A stretch of DNA of 62,563 bases from Acidovorax sp. (lineage in GTDB: Bacteria > Pseudomonadota > Gammaproteobacteria > Burkholderiales > Burkholderiaceae_C). Shown piece by piece: positions 9,545 through 18,644 of this stretch. Where the stretch lies: contig JAUXZO010000199.1 in NCBI GenBank assembly GCA_030692685.1, positions 1 through 62,563 on the forward strand, read 5' to 3'. The notes under the pieces are model-generated. The model searched no databases. It saw nothing but the letters and a program-made list of their open reading frames with translations, and was not told where the DNA came from. Every line of letters starts with the position of its first letter. Positions within the stretch are counted from its first letter, which is position 1. A program made the translations under genes and the position numbers.

Positions 9545-10592
9545 ACGTTCCCCCTCCCCTTCCCTTGTGGCTGCTTTGCTGCGCCACCGCCTGGCCTGGC
9601 CGCTGATCACGCTGGCGCTCTTGCTCATCGTGAACACGGTCTTCAACGACAGCTTTCTGCGCATCGAGTGGCGCGATGGGCATCTGTACGGCAGCCTCAT
9701 CGACATCCTGAACCGCGCTGCACCGCTGGTGCTGGTGTCGCTGGGCATGACGATGGTGATTGCCACGCGCGGCATTGATATCTCCGTGGGCGCGGTGGTG
9801 GCCATTGCGGCGGCAGTGGCGGCCTGGATGATCGGGGGCTCGGTGTCGGGTACCGAAAGCCGGTTTCCCCTGCCGGTGGCCATTCTGGGTGCGATCGGCA
9901 TAGCCGCCGTGTGTGGTCTGTGGAACGGCGTGCTGGTGGCGAAGGTGGGCATGCAACCCATCATCGCCACGCTGATTTTGATGGTGGCGGGGCGCGGCAT
10001 TGCGCAACTCATCACCGACGGGCAGATCATCACCATCTACTACACGCCTTACTTCTTTTTGGGCGGTGGCTACCTGCTGGGCTTGCCGTTTGCACTGTTC
10101 ATCGCGGCGGCGGTATTTGTATTGCTGTACCTCGCTGTGACCCGCACTGCGCTGGGCCTGTTCATTCAGGCCGTGGGCATCAACCCCACGGCAGCCCGCG
10201 TCGCGGGTGTGCAGTCGCGCAGCCTGATCATCGCGGCCTACACCTTTTGCGGTGTGTGCGCAGGCATCGCCGGGTTGCTGATCAGCTCCAACGTCAAGAG
10301 CGCCGATGGCAACAATGCCGGGCAGCTGCTGGAGCTGGACGCCATCCTGGCCGTGACGCTGGGCGGCACCGCGCTGACCGGCGGGCGCTTCAGCCTGGTG
10401 GGCAGCGTGATTGGTGCACTCATCATCCAGACGCTGACCTACGCCATCTACTCGCTGGGCGTACCGCCCGAGATCAACCTCGTCGTGAAAGCCGTTGTGG
10501 TGTTTGTGGTGATGCTGCTGCAGTCCAGTGAGTTTCGCGCCCAGGTGGGCGTGCTGGTGCGCCGCCCTGGTGTGCGCGGAGTGCCGTCATGA
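9537..10592 (+). CDS. ytfT: Sugar ABC transporter permease, YtfT-like
   Basis: A 351-residue polytopic CUT2 permease. Typical sequences include LGMTMVIATRGIDISVGAVV, KVGMQPIIATLILMVAGRG, GINPTAARVAGVQSR and GGTALTGGRFSLVGSVIGA. The start codon at 9537 lies inside the end of ytfR (8-bp overlap), giving tight translational coupling. It is probably one half of a heterodimeric channel with the YjfF-like protein encoded directly downstream. Confidence 0.92.
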   Translation: MSERSPSPSLVAALLRHRLAWPLITLALLLIVNTVFNDSFLRIEWRDGHLYGSLIDILNRAAPLVLVSLGMTMVIATRGIDISVGAVVAIAAAVAAWMIGGSVSGTESRFPLPVAILGAIGIAAVCGLWNGVLVAKVGMQPIIATLILMVAGRGIAQLITDGQIITIYYTPYFFLGGGYLLGLPFALFIAAAVFVLLYLAVTRTALGLFIQAVGINPTAARVAGVQSRSLIIAAYTFCGVCAGIAGLLISSNVKSADGNNAGQLLELDAILAVTLGGTALTGGRFSLVGSVIGALIIQTLTYAIYSLGVPPEINLVVKAVVVFVVMLLQSSEFRAQVGVLVRRPGVRGVPS

Positions 10593-11626
10593 GCACCCTG
10601 CCCACGCCTTCTCTCAAGCCTGGTGCAGCACCCGCCGTGCCGCATCCCGCGAGATTCACTGCGCGCCTGAACCCCAAGTTCTTGCCGCTGATCGCCACCA
10701 TCTCGCTGTTCGTGGCCATGGCCACCATGGGGTCGGTGCTGTACACCGGCTTTTTCTCGGCCCAGGTTTTTCTGAACCTGCTCATCGACAACGCCTTCTT
10801 GATCATCGTTGCCGTGGGCATGACGTTTGTGATCCTGTCGGGGGGCATTGACCTGTCGGTGGGGTCGGTGGTGGCACTGACCACGATGGTGCTGGCGGCG
10901 CTGGTAGAGCACCACGGCTGGAACCCGGCGGTGGCCATTCCGCTGGTGCTGCTCATGGGCACAGCGTTTGGTGCGCTGATGGGGTTCTTGATTGAACGCT
11001 TTCGGCTGCAGCCCTTCATCGTGACCCTGGCGGGCATGTTCCTGGCGCGGGGCCTGTGTTACCTCATCAGCATCGACTCCATCAGCATCTCCAACGAGGC
11101 GTATTCAGAACTGTCGCAGTGGCGCCTGCCACTGTGGGAAGGCGCCTCGCTGTCGCTGGGCGCGGTGATCGCCATTGGGGTGCTGCTGGCCGCCGTGTTC
11201 ATTGCGCACTGCACGCCGTTTGGGCGCGCCGTGTATGCAGTGGGCGGCAGCGAGGCATCGGCGGTGTTGATGGGCCTGCCCGTGCGCCGCACGTTGATCG
11301 GTGTGTACACGCTGTCAGGGTTTTGCTCGGCACTGGCGGGGGTGGTTTTTACGTTCTACATGCTTTCGGGCTACGGCCTGCATGCCGTGGGCATGGAGCT
11401 GGACGCCATTGCCGCCGTGGTCATTGGCGGCACGCTGCTGACCGGTGGCGTGGGCTACGTGGCGGGCACGCTGTTCGGCGTGCTGATGCTCGGAATCATC
11501 CAGACCCTGATCTCTTTTGACGGCACGCTCAGCTCGTGGTGGACGCGCATTGTCGTCGGCGTGCTGCTGTTCGTCTTTTGCCTGCTGCAGCGTGTGTTGA
11601 CCCACCGCACCACCAAGCCGTCCTGA
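10589..11626 (+). CDS. yjfF: Sugar ABC transporter permease, YjfF-like
   Basis: A 345-residue inner-membrane permease paralogous to the preceding one, with LSGGIDLSVGSVVALTTMV, RLQPFIVTLAGMFLARGLC, AVGGSEASAVLMGLPV and GGTLLTGGVGYVAGTLFGV. Its ATG overlaps the TGA of ytfT (ATGA). With YtfT it should form the heterodimeric channel of the YtfQRT-YjfF importer. It ends 29 bp before the L-arabonate dehydratase gene, so transport and catabolism are probably co-transcribed. Confidence 0.92.
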   Translation: MSTLPTPSLKPGAAPAVPHPARFTARLNPKFLPLIATISLFVAMATMGSVLYTGFFSAQVFLNLLIDNAFLIIVAVGMTFVILSGGIDLSVGSVVALTTMVLAALVEHHGWNPAVAIPLVLLMGTAFGALMGFLIERFRLQPFIVTLAGMFLARGLCYLISIDSISISNEAYSELSQWRLPLWEGASLSLGAVIAIGVLLAAVFIAHCTPFGRAVYAVGGSEASAVLMGLPVRRTLIGVYTLSGFCSALAGVVFTFYMLSGYGLHAVGMELDAIAAVVIGGTLLTGGVGYVAGTLFGVLMLGIIQTLISFDGTLSSWWTRIVVGVLLFVFCLLQRVLTHRTTKPS

Positions 11627-11655
11627 TCCGCATCTCACTCCCTCTTACAAAAATC

Positions 11656-13389
11656 ATGGCCACACCTCCCCGCAAACTCCGCTCCGCCGCATGGTTCGGC
11701 ACCGCCGACAAGAACGGCTTCATGTACCGCAGCTGGATGAAGAACCAGGGCATCCCCGACCACGCCTTCGACGGGCGCCCCGTCATCGGCATTTGCAACA
11801 CCTGGTCAGAGCTCACGCCCTGCAATGCCCACTTTCGCAAGATCGCAGAACATGTAAAGCGCGGCATCTACGAGGCGGGCGGCTTCCCCGTCGAGTTCCC
11901 GGTGTTCTCCAACGGCGAATCCAATCTGCGCCCCACGGCCATGCTCACGCGCAACCTGGCCAGCATGGATGTAGAGGAGGCCATTCGCGGCAACCCCATC
12001 GATGCCGTGGTGCTGCTGGTGGGCTGCGACAAGACCACCCCCGCGCTGCTGATGGGTGCTGCCAGCTGCGACGTGCCCGCCATCGTGGTCACGGGCGGCC
12101 CCATGCTCAACGGCAAACTCGATGGCAAGGACATCGGCTCGGGCACGGCCGTGTGGCGGCTGCATGAATCGTTGAAGGCGGGCGAAATCAACGAACACCA
12201 GTTCTTTGCGGCCGAGGCCGGGATGTCGCGTTCGGCCGGCACCTGCAACACCATGGGCACCGCATCGACCATGGCCTGCATGGCCGAGGCGCTGGGCACC
12301 TCGCTGCCGCACAACGCGGCCATTCCGGCCGTGGATGCGCGCCGCTATGTGCTGGCCCACATGTCGGGCCGACGCATCGTGGAGATGGCGCACGAGGGGC
12401 TCACGCTGTCCAAAATCCTCACGCGCGAAGCGTTCGAGAACGCCATCCGCACCAACGCCGCCATTGGCGGCTCCACCAACGCCGTGATCCACCTGAAAGC
12501 CATTGCAGGCCGCATCGGCGTGAAGTTGGAGCTGGAAGACTGGACCCGTGTGGGCCGGGGCACCCCCACGCTGGTAGACCTGCAGCCCTCGGGCCGCTTC
12601 CTGATGGAAGAGTTTTACTACGCCGGTGGCCTGCCCGCCGTGCTGCGCCGCCTGGGCGAAAACAACCTGCTGCCCCACCCCGATGCGCTCACCGTCAACG
12701 GCAAGAGCCTGTGGGACAACGTGCGCGAGGCCCCGCAGTACAACGACGAGGTGATCCGCCCGATGAGCAACCCGCTGATTGCCGACGGCGGCATCTGCAT
12801 CTTGCGCGGCAACCTGGCGCCGCGCGGCGCGGTGCTCAAGCCCTCGGCCGCATCGCCCGAGCTGCTCAAGCACCGCGGCCGCGCCGTGGTGTTCGAGAAC
12901 CTGGAGCACTACAAGGAGCGCATCGTCGATGAGGACCTGGACATCGACGCCACCTGCGTGATGGTGCTGAAAAACTGCGGCCCCAAGGGCTACCCCGGCA
13001 TGGCCGAGGTGGGCAATATGGGCCTGCCGCCCAAGCTGCTGCGCCAAGGCGTCAAAGACATGGTGCGCATCTCCGACGCACGCATGAGCGGCACCGCCTA
13101 CGGCACCGTGGTGCTGCACGTGGCGCCCGAGGCGGCGGCGGGTGGCCCGCTGGCTGCCGTGCGCGATGGCGATTTCATCGAGCTGGATTGCGAGAACGGC
13201 CGACTGCACCTGGACATCAGCGACGAGGAACTGGCGGCTCGCCTGGCGGCACTGTCTGCCAGCGACCAAGGTGGTCGGGGCGGCTACCAGCGCCTGTATG
13301 TAGACCACGTTCTGCAGGCCGACGAGGGCTGCGACTTCGACTTTCTGGTGGGCTGCCGGGGCTCGGCGGTCCCGCGCCACTCCCACTGA
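11656..13389 (+). CDS. L-arabonate dehydratase (IlvD/Edd family)
   Basis: A 577-residue iron-sulfur dehydratase. Three cysteines at the cluster-ligand positions are visible: Cys56 (ELTPCN), Cys124 (GCDKTTPA) and Cys197 (AGTCNTMG), a spacing matching characterised sugar-acid dehydratases of the L-arabinonate type. Length and the N-terminus RSAAWFGTADKNGFMYRSWM fit that subgroup rather than IlvD proper. The reaction would be L-arabonate to L-2-keto-3-deoxyarabonate plus water. ATG 11656 is chosen because it begins the conserved N-terminus; a longer frame runs back into yjfF. D-xylonate, D-fuconate or D-galactonate are possible alternative or extra substrates. The next gene would act on its product. 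Confidence 0.88.
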   Translation: MATPPRKLRSAAWFGTADKNGFMYRSWMKNQGIPDHAFDGRPVIGICNTWSELTPCNAHFRKIAEHVKRGIYEAGGFPVEFPVFSNGESNLRPTAMLTRNLASMDVEEAIRGNPIDAVVLLVGCDKTTPALLMGAASCDVPAIVVTGGPMLNGKLDGKDIGSGTAVWRLHESLKAGEINEHQFFAAEAGMSRSAGTCNTMGTASTMACMAEALGTSLPHNAAIPAVDARRYVLAHMSGRRIVEMAHEGLTLSKILTREAFENAIRTNAAIGGSTNAVIHLKAIAGRIGVKLELEDWTRVGRGTPTLVDLQPSGRFLMEEFYYAGGLPAVLRRLGENNLLPHPDALTVNGKSLWDNVREAPQYNDEVIRPMSNPLIADGGICILRGNLAPRGAVLKPSAASPELLKHRGRAVVFENLEHYKERIVDEDLDIDATCVMVLKNCGPKGYPGMAEVGNMGLPPKLLRQGVKDMVRISDARMSGTAYGTVVLHVAPEAAAGGPLAAVRDGDFIELDCENGRLHLDISDEELAARLAALSASDQGGRGGYQRLYVDHVLQADEGCDFDFLVGCRGSAVPRHSH

Positions 13390-13449
13390 AACAGATGGAA
13401 CACGCCCTGAGTCGCTTCGCCCCTTCGCCGAGCACGCTGCAATAAATTG

Positions 13450-13502
13450 CTATACATTCGATAGCTATTAGCGCTTTATAGATAAGCGCTAGAGCCCTAT
13501 TT
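13450..13502. repeat. GCGCTT/AAGCGC interspersed repeat, copy 2
   Basis: GATAGCTATTAGCGCTT, a loop, then AAGCGCTAGAGCC, between the dehydratase and the DapA-family gene. A partial copy of another repeat (CCTGAGTCGCTTCGCC, ~13408) lies just before it. Confidence 0.75.
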
Positions 13503-13528
13503 CACTTCATTTTTCACCCACGCCCACC

Positions 13529-14470
13529 ATGCCAGCCACCGAGAACACCCGCTCAGCGCCCCGCTACCGAGGCATCTTCCCCGTGGTACCCACCACGTTC
13601 CACGAAGACGGTCGCCTAGACCTCGACAGCCAGAAACGCAGCCTCGACTTCATGATCGACGCGGGTGTGGACGGCCTGTGCATCCTGGCCAATTTCTCTG
13701 AGCAGTTCTCGCTGTCAGACGCCGAGCGCGAAACCCTCACGCGCCTGTCGCTCGAACATGTGGCGGGCCGCGTGCCCGTGATCGTCACCACCACCCACTA
13801 CGGCACGCGCGTGTGCGCCGAGCGCAGCCGCGCCGCGCAGGACATGGGCGCCGCCATGGTGATGGTGATGCCGCCCTACCACGGCGCCACCTTTCGGGTG
13901 CCCGAGGCGCAGATCTACGAGTTTTATGCCCGCGTGTCGGATGCGATCCGCATTCCCATCATGGTGCAGGACGCTCCCGCCAGCGGCACCGTGCTGTCGG
14001 CCCCGTTCCTGGCGCGCATGGCGCAAGAGATCGAACAGCTGGCGTACTTCAAGATCGAGGTGCCGGGCGCCGCCAGCAAGCTGCGCGAGCTGATCCGTTG
14101 GGGTGGCGATACCATCGAAGGCCCCTGGGATGGCGAAGAAGCCATCACGCTGCTGGCCGACCTGGACGCTGGGGCCACCGGCGCGATGACGGGCGGCGCC
14201 TTCCCCGATGGCATTCGCCCCATTCTGGAGGCGCACCGCACGGGCGACATGGACCAGGCCTTCGCGCTGTACCAGCGCTGGCTGCCCCTCATCAACCACG
14301 AAAACCGCCAGGGCGGAATCCTGACGGCCAAGGCGCTGATGAAGGAAGGTGGCGTGATTGCCTGCGAGGCGGGCCGCCACCCCTTCCCGGCCATGCACCC
14401 CGAGGTGCGCCGGGGCCTGATCGACATTGCGCGGCGGCTGGACCCGCTGGTGCTGCGCTGGGGACGTTGA
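13529..14470 (+). CDS. Dihydrodipicolinate synthase-family dehydratase (L-2-keto-3-deoxyarabonate dehydratase-like)
   Basis: A 313-residue TIM-barrel protein of the DapA/NanA family. The Schiff-base lysine is in AYFKIE (Lys175). The strand that carries the catalytic tyrosine as YN-P in DapA reads IMVQDAP here, a substitution consistent with the dehydratase branch rather than aldolases or DapA. In the L-arabinose oxidative pathway this enzyme converts L-2-keto-3-deoxyarabonate to 2-oxoglutarate semialdehyde. That fits its position just after the arabonate dehydratase and in a cluster with the aldehyde dehydrogenase. 5-keto-4-deoxyglucarate dehydratase is a possible alternative. Confidence 0.82.
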   Translation: MPATENTRSAPRYRGIFPVVPTTFHEDGRLDLDSQKRSLDFMIDAGVDGLCILANFSEQFSLSDAERETLTRLSLEHVAGRVPVIVTTTHYGTRVCAERSRAAQDMGAAMVMVMPPYHGATFRVPEAQIYEFYARVSDAIRIPIMVQDAPASGTVLSAPFLARMAQEIEQLAYFKIEVPGAASKLRELIRWGGDTIEGPWDGEEAITLLADLDAGATGAMTGGAFPDGIRPILEAHRTGDMDQAFALYQRWLPLINHENRQGGILTAKALMKEGGVIACEAGRHPFPAMHPEVRRGLIDIARRLDPLVLRWGR

Positions 14471-14471
14471 C

Positions 14472-15473
14472 TTGGCTCCACTCACCCCCCTGCCCCCATT
14501 GCCCACATTGCCCCAAACACCCGCGCTGATTGCGCTGGACTGGGGCACCAGTTCGCTGCGCGCGTATGCCATGGCATCGACCGGCGCCGTGCTGGCCAGC
14601 CGCCGCAGCGACCACGGCATCATGAACCTTCCGCCGGGAGAACCGGGAGAGTCAGGGACACCCGCACGGTTCGAGCACGCGCTGCAAAACCTGTGTGGTG
14701 ACTGGCTTGCGGCCAACCACCCTACGCCACTGCTGGCCTGCGGCATGGTGGGCAGTGCGCAGGGCTGGGCACCGGCAGACTACCTGGCGTTGCCCAGCTC
14801 CAGCGCAAGCCTGGCCCGGTCTTTGACTGTGGTGTCGCGCGCCCATGGGCAGCCGTTGCACATTGTTCCCGGCCTTGTGCAACCGGGCGACCTGCCCAAC
14901 GTCATGCGCGGCGAAGAAACGCAGATTGCTGGCGTGCTGCAAAGCCTGGCCGCCAGCGGCGCGGCGCCCGCCCGCATGCTGGTGGGACTGCCCGGCACCC
15001 ACAGCAAATGGGCGGTGGTGGAGTCCGGCACCGTGACGCGTTTTGAAACCTTCATGACCGGCGAGATCTACGCCGCGCTGCGCCACCATTCCATCCTGGG
15101 TCGCACCATGGTGGACACCGGTGTGTTCGACGAAGCGGCCTTTACCCAGGGGCTGCGCGTGGCACGCACCCCCGAGGGCGCCCTGGGCGTGTTGTCCAAC
15201 GTGTTCAGCAGCCGAACGCTGGGCCTGACGGGCCGCCTGCCCGGCGAGGCGCAGGCCGACTACCTGTCGGGCCTGCTGATTGGCCACGAAGTGGCAGCGC
15301 TGGCGCAGGTGCTGCTGGACGGTGGACTGCCCGTGGTGCTGTGCGGCGAGCCCGCTCTGTGCCGCCGCTACGCAGCCGCGCTGGAAGTGCACGGCCAGGA
15401 TTCGCCCCAGATCTGTACCGATGCCACCCCGCTGGGACTGTGGCGCCTGGCCCAGGCTGCTGCCCTGGTTTAA
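14472..15473 (+). CDS. dgoK: 2-dehydro-3-deoxygalactonokinase (DgoK)
   Basis: A ~333-residue sugar-acid kinase. The phosphate-binding ALDWGTSSLRAYAM is near the N-terminus, followed by GLPGTHSKWAVVE and TGEIYAALRHHSILG, all typical of DgoK. It would phosphorylate 2-keto-3-deoxy-D-galactonate at O6 in the De Ley-Doudoroff pathway. No ATG precedes the conserved start. TTG 14472, one base after the upstream stop, is the likeliest initiator; another TTG at 14427 would overlap the previous gene by 44 bp. The product feeds the aldolase encoded downstream. Confidence 0.88.
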   Translation: MAPLTPLPPLPTLPQTPALIALDWGTSSLRAYAMASTGAVLASRRSDHGIMNLPPGEPGESGTPARFEHALQNLCGDWLAANHPTPLLACGMVGSAQGWAPADYLALPSSSASLARSLTVVSRAHGQPLHIVPGLVQPGDLPNVMRGEETQIAGVLQSLAASGAAPARMLVGLPGTHSKWAVVESGTVTRFETFMTGEIYAALRHHSILGRTMVDTGVFDEAAFTQGLRVARTPEGALGVLSNVFSSRTLGLTGRLPGEAQADYLSGLLIGHEVAALAQVLLDGGLPVVLCGEPALCRRYAAALEVHGQDSPQICTDATPLGLWRLAQAAALV

Positions 15474-15517
15474 GCGTTGCGGACGCTGACGCATTACCAA
15501 CTTTCCCGGAACCTTTC

Positions 15518-16162
15518 ATGTCTTTGTCTACCCCCTTTCGCCAAGCCCTCGCTCGCTGCGGGTTGATCGCCATCCTGCGTGGCCTGCGGCCCGAAGAGGC
15601 TGCCAGCATGGGGCGCGTGCTGTATGACGCGGGTTTTCGTTTGATCGAAGTGCCGCTCAACTCCCCCGAGCCGCTGCACAGCATCCGCGCACTGCGCGAC
15701 GCGTTGCCGCCCGACGCCCTGGTGGGTGCGGGCACGGTGCTGCGGCCCGAATCGTGCGCCGATATTGCCGCGGCGGGCGGCCAGATCGTGGTGATGCCCC
15801 ACAGCGACCCGGTCGTGATCCGCGCGGCACGGGCGTGTGGGCTGGCATGCGCGCCCGGCGTTGCCACGCTGACCGAAGCCTATGCAGCCCTGGCCGAAGG
15901 TGCAGATGCCTTGAAGCTCTTCCCCGCCGAGGCACTGAGCCCCGCCGTGCTCAAGGCATGGCGTGCGGTGATCCGGCCTCCGGTGGCGCTTGTTCCGGTG
16001 GGTGGCATCACGCCCGAGAGCATTGCGCCCTATGTCGCAGCAGGCGCATCCGGCTTTGGCCTGGGCTCGGCGCTGTTCAGCCCTGGCGATACGGCGGCCG
16101 AGGTGTCTCGGCACGCCCACGCCTTCATGCAGGCCTGGAAGAACGTGCATCGCGGCAACTGA
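15518..16162 (+). CDS. dgoA: 2-dehydro-3-deoxy-6-phosphogalactonate aldolase (DgoA)
   Basis: A 214-residue class I aldolase of the KDPG/KDPGal family. Conserved residues are Arg21 (AILRG), Glu44 (IEVPLNSP) and the Schiff-base Lys133 (ALKLFPAE). PLNSPEP favours the DgoA branch over Eda, which usually has TLRTP. The reaction splits 6-phospho-2-keto-3-deoxygalactonate into pyruvate and glyceraldehyde 3-phosphate. ATG 15518 begins the family N-terminus; the open frame extends further back inside dgoK. It lies between the kinase that makes its substrate and galactonate dehydratase. Confidence 0.9.
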   Translation: MSLSTPFRQALARCGLIAILRGLRPEEAASMGRVLYDAGFRLIEVPLNSPEPLHSIRALRDALPPDALVGAGTVLRPESCADIAAAGGQIVVMPHSDPVVIRAARACGLACAPGVATLTEAYAALAEGADALKLFPAEALSPAVLKAWRAVIRPPVALVPVGGITPESIAPYVAAGASGFGLGSALFSPGDTAAEVSRHAHAFMQAWKNVHRGN

Positions 16163-16215
16163 GTGCGCGTGTCTTTCTGCCTTTTCGCCACATCCTTCAA
16201 CCACCCCCCGCGTCC

Positions 16216-17364
16216 ATGAAGATCACCCGACTGACCACATTTCTGGTGCCACCGCGCTGGTGTTTTCTCAAGATCGAAACCGACGAAGGCATTGTGGGCT
16301 GGGGCGAGCCCGTGCTGGAGGGCCGCGCCCACACCGTGGCTGCAGCGGTGGAAGAGTTGGGCGACTACCTCATCGGCAAAGACCCGCGCCACATCGAAGA
16401 CCACTGGACGGTGTTGTACCGGGGCGGCTTCTACCGCGGCGGCGGCATCCACATGAGCGCGCTCGCCGGCATTGACCAGGCGCTGTGGGACATCAAGGGC
16501 AAGGCGCTGGGTGTGCCCGTGGCGGATCTGCTGGGCGGCCCCGTGCGCGACCGTATCCGCGTCTATAGCTGGATCGGCGGCGACCGCCCGAGCGAAACCG
16601 CTGCCGCCGCGAAACTGGCCGTGGAGCGCGGGTTCACCGCCGTCAAGATGAACGGCACCGAGGAACTGCAGTACGTGGACACCCACGACAAGGTGGAGCG
16701 CTGCCTGGCCAACGTGGCAGCCGTGCGCGAGGCCGTGGGGCCGAACGTAGGCATTGGCGTGGATTTTCATGGGCGGGTGCACAAGCCCATGGCCAAGGTG
16801 CTGATCAAGGAGCTGGACCCGTACCGCCTGATGTTCATCGAAGAGCCCGTGCTGAGCGAACACTACGAGGCGCTCAAGGAGCTGGCACACCTGTCCAGCA
16901 TCCCCATTGCGCTCGGCGAGCGGCTGTACTCGCGCTGGGACTTCAAGCGCGTGCTGTCCGAGGGGTACGTGGACATCATCCAGCCCGACCCTTCGCACGC
17001 GGGCGGCATCACCGAGACCCGCAAGATCGCCAGCATGGCCGAGGCCTACGACGTGGCTCTGGCGCTGCACTGCCCGCTGGGCCCGATTGCACTGGCCGCC
17101 AACCTGCAGCTGGATGCGGTTTGCTACAACGCCTTCATTCAGGAACAAAGCCTGGGCATTCACTACAACCAGGCCAACGACCTGCTGGACTACGTGACGA
17201 ACCCCGAAGTGTTCGCCTATAGCGACGGCATGGTCGCCATTCCGCGCGGCCCTGGCCTGGGCATTGAAGTGAACGAGGCCTATGTGACCGAACGCGCAGC
17301 GCAAGGCCACCGATGGCGCAACCCGGTGTGGCGGCACAAGGACGGCAGCTTTGCCGAGTGGTGA
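16216..17364 (+). CDS. dgoD: D-galactonate dehydratase (DgoD)
   Basis: A 382-residue enolase-superfamily enzyme, the same length as E. coli DgoD. The metal ligands and catalytic residues fall at the same numbers as in the E. coli enzyme: Asp183 and His185 (GVDFHGR), Glu209 (FIEEP), Glu235 (LGER) and His285 (LHCPLGP). It dehydrates D-galactonate to 2-keto-3-deoxy-D-galactonate, the substrate of the kinase two genes upstream. It is the last gene of the catabolic cluster; the next 220 bp contain only a repeat copy. Confidence 0.95.
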   Translation: MKITRLTTFLVPPRWCFLKIETDEGIVGWGEPVLEGRAHTVAAAVEELGDYLIGKDPRHIEDHWTVLYRGGFYRGGGIHMSALAGIDQALWDIKGKALGVPVADLLGGPVRDRIRVYSWIGGDRPSETAAAAKLAVERGFTAVKMNGTEELQYVDTHDKVERCLANVAAVREAVGPNVGIGVDFHGRVHKPMAKVLIKELDPYRLMFIEEPVLSEHYEALKELAHLSSIPIALGERLYSRWDFKRVLSEGYVDIIQPDPSHAGGITETRKIASMAEAYDVALALHCPLGPIALAANLQLDAVCYNAFIQEQSLGIHYNQANDLLDYVTNPEVFAYSDGMVAIPRGPGLGIEVNEAYVTERAAQGHRWRNPVWRHKDGSFAEW

Positions 17365-17393
17365 TTCTGGATGCCTCGCGCCAGCGAAATACT

Positions 17394-17446
17394 ACTATTT
17401 TGATAGCTACTAGCGCTTTACCATCAAGCGCCAGAGGCCAATTTGA
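17394..17446. repeat. GCGCTT/AAGCGC interspersed repeat, copy 3
   Basis: GATAGCTACTAGCGCTTTACCATCAAGCGCCAGAGGCC-type unit just downstream of dgoD. The hairpin followed by AT-rich sequence may help end the catabolic operon transcript. Nothing else is seen between 17447 and 17586. Confidence 0.75.
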
Positions 17447-17586
17447 CTCATATTTTTCCCTCTAAAAGGGACTTGAAGAGAGGCCGAAGCGCTGGAATGC
17501 CTCCACACGGCCCTGCCCGTTTCGGGCGCTGATGCGGGCGCTGAGAACGAGCGTGGGCGGCAGGCATGTGAGGCATGTGACGCATA

Positions 17587-17832
17587 TCAGCGCGATTCGC
17601 TGCGATGCTGGTTTTGCACGATCTGCTGGTCCCGCTGGGCCTCGTTCACCCTGCGGCTGCTGTCTGTGCCGTGCTGGCGGCTTTGGTCAGGGGCGGGTGG
17701 CGGCTGATCCTGATCGCTCCCGGATTGGTAGTCCGGGTGGGTCTGCACTTGCGGCTCGTTCTTTCGATCCTGCAGATCCTTCTGCTGATTCGCGCGGATG
17801 TTCTGATCCTGGCTGGGCGGGGTGTTTTCCAT
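17587..17832 (-). CDS. Small hydrophilic Gln/Asn/Asp-rich protein
   Basis: An 81-residue protein almost without hydrophobic residues (starts MENTPPSQDQNIRANQQ), rich in Gln, Asp, Arg and Pro; it is probably intrinsically disordered. The start is supported by AAGGAG six bases before the ATG at 17832. The opposite strand has a hydrophobic open frame that is only the mirror image of Gln/Asp codons. Composition resembles the 98-residue protein at 19950. Both genes share an upstream element at the same distance, so they may be co-regulated. A hydrophilin-like stress role is possible but not shown; I do not recognise a named family. Confidence 0.65.
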   Translation of the reverse strand: MENTPPSQDQNIRANQQKDLQDRKNEPQVQTHPDYQSGSDQDQPPPAPDQSRQHGTDSSRRVNEAQRDQQIVQNQHRSESR

Positions 17833-17928
17833 GGGAAGCTCCTTGAAATGACGCTGGCGATGTCGCCAACGGGTTCATTGAAGAGCCTTCGCATGCAGGC
17901 ATCGGTCGGCGCGGGCGAACATTGTCCG

Positions 17929-17937
17929 TAGGACGGC
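17929..17937 (-). promoter_or_regulatory. Shared upstream element (CCGTCCTAC), copy A
   Basis: On the minus strand CGTCGC-(6)-GCCGTCCTAC, then GCGCCGACC downstream, 97 bases before the start codon at 17832. The same 9-mer with matching flanks occurs 96 bases before the start of the gene at 19950. This suggests one promoter type or operator for both small hydrophilic proteins. Confidence 0.5.
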
Positions 17938-17967
17938 AAATTGCGACGGTGCCCGAGATGCCTCAGG

Positions 17968-18028
17968 TGCCCGTGCCCGTGCCCGTGCCTGTGGCTGTGG
18001 CTGTGGCTGTGGCTGTGGCTGTGGCTGA
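17968..18028. repeat. Hexamer tandem repeats (CCGTGC)n and (TGGCTG)n
   Basis: About four CCGTGC-like units run directly into about seven TGGCTG/TGTGGC units, upstream of the gene at 18119. The tract can be read as an open frame in every direction, giving low-complexity peptides that I do not regard as genes. Confidence 0.85.
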
Positions 18029-18118
18029 TGCGGTTTTGCCGAGGCTATTTTTGGCATCTCGTCCGACACAGAACAACGTGCCGCGAAGCTACGGTTTCAT
18101 CTCCACAAGGAGATCGCC

Positions 18119-18526
18119 ATGAACCCTGAGCCTCAGAACCGACAAACCCCGCCCAGTACGCCCCGCCCGACCTCGGGCAAAGAGAACAACAAGGTCTTCA
18201 TTTTTGCAGTAGCCGGTGCCGCGGTGGTCCTCGGCATCGTCCTGGCCTTCAACCTTCTGGGCCCGCCCGGACCGGCAGGCGAAGTAGAACTCACGAATCA
18301 AAAGCCAAACACGCCTGCCAGTTCGTCGCAGTCGCCATCGCCATCGCCAGGTTCGCAGACGTCTCCAGCCGCTGCAGGCACCACCGTACCGCTACGGGGT
18401 GACACGCCCCATGCCCCTGAGCGACAAGGGGTGGGCGCACCCGCTGGCGCTTCCACTGGCCCCGCTGCACTGGACGCTGGAACCCCAACCGCGCCGACAC
18501 ACAGTGCGGCATCCGGTACGAAATAA
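18119..18526 (+). CDS. Hypothetical single-TM protein
   Basis: A 135-residue protein with a polar, Pro-rich N-terminus, one transmembrane helix (VFIFAVAGAAVVLGIVLAFN, residues ~28-47) and a Ser/Pro/Ala-rich C-terminal tail. The tail looks disordered and extracytoplasmic. The start is supported by AAGGAG seven bases before ATG 18119. No family recognised. It sits in the accessory stretch with the hydrophilic proteins and the YetF-like gene and may belong to the same envelope or stress group. Confidence 0.6.
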   Translation: MNPEPQNRQTPPSTPRPTSGKENNKVFIFAVAGAAVVLGIVLAFNLLGPPGPAGEVELTNQKPNTPASSSQSPSPSPGSQTSPAAAGTTVPLRGDTPHAPERQGVGAPAGASTGPAALDAGTPTAPTHSAASGTK

Positions 18527-18644
18527 CCGGACGGACGCATGCGTGCCCGCGCGGTAGTCCGCACAGCCAACCGGATCGGGTAGCGCATTGCCACCATTCG
18601 ATCAGAGCACATTTATTTCAGATCGCGTCATGAAGACCTGAGCC

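Noticed and set aside
17605..17931. Plus-strand hydrophobic open frame of 108 codons
   Set aside because: It is antisense to the small Gln/Asp-rich gene with a good ribosome site at 17832; Gln and Asp codons read backwards give Leu, Val and Ile, which explains the hydrophobicity.
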